Assembly: GCF_024160145.1 (NCBI RefSeq)
Contig: NZ_JAMYWQ010000044.1
Location: 1-38,119 of the forward strand
Length of the DNA: 38,119 nt
Direction: 5' to 3'
From: Serratia nevei
GTDB taxonomy: Bacteria; Pseudomonadota; Gammaproteobacteria; Enterobacterales; Enterobacteriaceae
Part shown: positions 36,580 to 38,119 of the stretch, piece after piece
Numbering within the stretch: the first letter of the stretch is position 1
How the letters are laid out: each line of letters begins with the position of its first letter
Position numbers and translations under genes: made by a program
Notes under the pieces: model-generated
Seen by the model: the letters and a program-made list of their open reading frames with translations, nothing else
The model's database searches: none
What the model was told of the DNA's origin: nothing

Positions 36580-37962
36580 ATGAAGGCTAAAGCGATATTT
36601 CTCGCCTCAGTCTTGCTAGTGGGTTGCCAGTCGTCCAGGCAGGACGCACCGGCGCCAGAACAGCATGCACAGAGTTTGTCTTCGGCTGGTCAAGATGGTG
36701 AAGCAGGAGAGTACACAGCAAATGGCCGAGCGAGCTCGGCGCGGTGGTTGGATAACAACAGTCCCGCCGCGCAACAGGACCTGTGGAACTTCATTAGCGA
36801 CGAGCTGAAGATGGAGGTTCCGGAAAATTCCCGGATCCGTGATCAGAAAAGAAAGTACTTAAAAAGTAAGAGCTATCTCCACGATGTAACATTACGGGCA
36901 GAGCCGTACATGTACTGGATAGTCGGGCAGATTAAGAAACGTAATATGCCGATGGAACTGGTACTGCTACCCATAGTGGAGAGCGCTTTTGACCCACACG
37001 CCACGTCAAGTGCCAACGCCGCAGGGCTATGGCAAATCGTGCCGCAAACGGGTCGTAATTATGGTTTGAAAAACAATCAGTGGTATGACGGTCGACGCGA
37101 TGTCGTCGCCTCGACAACCGCTGCGCTTAACATGATGCAGCGCTTGAACCGCATGTTTGACGGCGACTGGTTACTGACCGTAGCCGCCTATAACAGTGGT
37201 GAAGGCCGCGTGATGCAAGCGGTGAAGGCAAACAAACGTCAGGGTAAGCCAACCAATTTCTGGGCATTGTCGCTTCCGCGTGAAACGTCGATCTATGTCC
37301 CGAAAATGCTGGCGCTGAGCGACATCATCAAGAACAGCAAGAAGTACGGCGTGAAACTCCCGAAAACGGATGAAACCCGTGCACTGGCGCGTATCGATGT
37401 CGGACAGCAGATCCAGCTGACTCAGGCGGCTGAGATGGCAGGGCTTTCGGTCACCAAGATGAAAGCTTATAACCCAGGCTACAAAAAAGGCGTTACGGCA
37501 CCCAACGGGCCCCATTACATCATGGTTCCCAAAGGGCACGCCGATCAGCTGAAAGACTCGCTGGCCGATGGCCAGATCGCCGTGACTCAGCCAACGACGC
37601 AGTTGGCAAAGAACAGCGGTTTGTCCGGTGGCAGTTTGTATAAAGTACGCTCCGGCGACACCTTATCGGGCATTGCCAAGCGGCTGAACGTTAAGACCAG
37701 CGATTTGCAGAGTTGGAACAACTTGCGCGCCAAGAGCGCCCTAAAAGTTGGGCAAACCCTGCAAGTGGCCAGCAATACGGGCAGTAACAGCAGTATCACC
37801 TATCAGGTTCGCAAAGGTGATTCGCTCGCCAGTATTGCACGTCGTCACGGCGTCGATATTAACGACGTGATGCGTTGGAATTCAACGCTCGGTAAAGGCA
37901 GTCTGCAACCTGGTCTGAAGTTGACCCTGTTTGTCGGCAACAAGCTAACGCCGGATACCTAA
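36580..37962 (+). CDS. mltD: Membrane-bound lytic murein transglycosylase D
   Basis: Cleaves peptidoglycan glycan strands forming anhydromuramyl ends; outer-membrane lipoprotein. 460 residues. Lipobox LVGC with C16; SLT domain with PIVESAFDPHATSSANAAGLWQ, catalytic glutamate E134; AAYNSGEGRV; two LysM peptidoglycan-binding repeats at about 353-396 and 408-452. I take ATG 36580 (MKAKAIF) because it starts the lipoprotein signal; the frame is open 21 codons further upstream. Next to gloB as in E. coli. Confidence 0.96.
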   Translation: MKAKAIFLASVLLVGCQSSRQDAPAPEQHAQSLSSAGQDGEAGEYTANGRASSARWLDNNSPAAQQDLWNFISDELKMEVPENSRIRDQKRKYLKSKSYLHDVTLRAEPYMYWIVGQIKKRNMPMELVLLPIVESAFDPHATSSANAAGLWQIVPQTGRNYGLKNNQWYDGRRDVVASTTAALNMMQRLNRMFDGDWLLTVAAYNSGEGRVMQAVKANKRQGKPTNFWALSLPRETSIYVPKMLALSDIIKNSKKYGVKLPKTDETRALARIDVGQQIQLTQAAEMAGLSVTKMKAYNPGYKKGVTAPNGPHYIMVPKGHADQLKDSLADGQIAVTQPTTQLAKNSGLSGGSLYKVRSGDTLSGIAKRLNVKTSDLQSWNNLRAKSALKVGQTLQVASNTGSNSSITYQVRKGDSLASIARRHGVDINDVMRWNSTLGKGSLQPGLKLTLFVGNKLTPDT

Positions 37963-37983
37963 GTTTCCGGCACAAAAAAAGCA

Positions 37984-37997
37984 CCCCTCGGGGTAAT
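37984..37997 (-). terminator. Possible minus-strand terminator at right edge
   Basis: On the minus strand ACCCCGAGGGGT (small stem) is followed by GCTTTTTTTG, a run of seven T. It points toward mltD, so it would end a gene entering from beyond the right edge. Confidence 0.5.
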
Positions 37998-38030
37998 GCT
38001 GGTCACTTAAGGGTGACCAGCAACTTTTTT
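37997..38030 (+). terminator. Intrinsic terminator of mltD
   Basis: TGCTGGTCAC (37997-38006) pairs with GTGACCAGCA (38013-38022) around a six-base loop, followed by ACTTTTTTAT. It lies 35 bases beyond the mltD stop. Confidence 0.92.
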
Positions 38031-38119
38031 ATCTGGATATTTCCTGCTTCTGGCCCGGAGTTCTCTAGGATAACTTCGCTCTCTGCGCCCTGGTAGTACC
38101 AGCCATTTCGCCTGTTCAT
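38003..38119 (-). CDS. Possible 3' end of a minus-strand gene, cut by window edge
   Basis: An open frame of 38 codons enters from the right edge and stops at TGA 38003-38005, reading ...GWYYQGAESEVILENSG... to ...KKLLVTLK. It contains codons rare in this genome (AGG, CGA, CTA, ATA), so may be foreign or chance. The stop falls inside the mltD terminator stem, and a T-tract hairpin follows on the minus strand. I do not recognise the product. Confidence 0.3.
   Translation of the reverse strand: MNRRNGWYYQGAESEVILENSGPEAGNIQIKKLLVTLK

Noticed and set aside
1-38119. CRISPR array, prophage, insertion sequence or defence island
   Set aside because: No regularly spaced repeats, transposase, integrase, phage structural genes or toxin-antitoxin pair could be found on either strand.

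Overview
The window looks like a chromosomal segment of a GC-rich enterobacterium, most probably Serratia (S. marcescens / S. ureilytica group). This is inferred from protein resemblance and gene order: nqr operon, dinB, yafK/yafJ/gmhA/fadE, and aspV/dnaQ/rnhA/yafS/gloB/mltD, which parallels the yaf region of E. coli. No IS element, prophage, CRISPR array or rRNA is visible. Nearly all of it is recognisable core or metabolic sequence, and I found no wholly new multigene system.

Layout. 1-2304: dinB (minus strand) behind a near-perfect LexA box, then a secreted GDPD-fold protein whose metal-site residues look lost. 2307-9413: a seven-gene minus-strand nqrABCDEF-apbE-nqrM operon encoding the Na+-pumping NADH:quinone oxidoreductase with both of its maturation factors. 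9414-9967: non-coding, with a tandem 9-bp repeat. 9968-12152: yafK/dpaA overlapping yafJ tail to tail, then gmhA. 12399-14855: fadE behind a FadR-like operator.

14986-22479: a minus-strand urease block in transcription order ureABCEFG-ureD-yut-nixA. It holds the structural subunits, nickel-insertion chaperones, a urea channel and a nickel permease, so substrate and metal supply travel with the enzyme. Its order and active-site sequence resemble Yersinia urease. An AT-rich leader of about 450 bp precedes it.

22991-29295: the methionine salvage pathway, in two divergent pairs (mtnK/mtnA and mtnBCD/ybdL-yafV). Each divergent intergenic region carries tandem MetJ octamers. Together the genes convert methylthioribose back to methionine, including the last transamination and an omega-amidase that would pull it forward. 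The MTA nucleosidase is not in the window.

29335-33382: a LysE-type exporter, then a divergent iron pair: a siderophore-interacting flavoprotein and an IutA-type ferric aerobactin receptor, with no aerobactin synthesis genes nearby. 33488-37962: tRNA-Asp with a strong promoter, dnaQ, rnhA, yafS, gloB and mltD. The right edge shows back-to-back terminators and possibly the 3' end of a minus-strand gene entering from outside.
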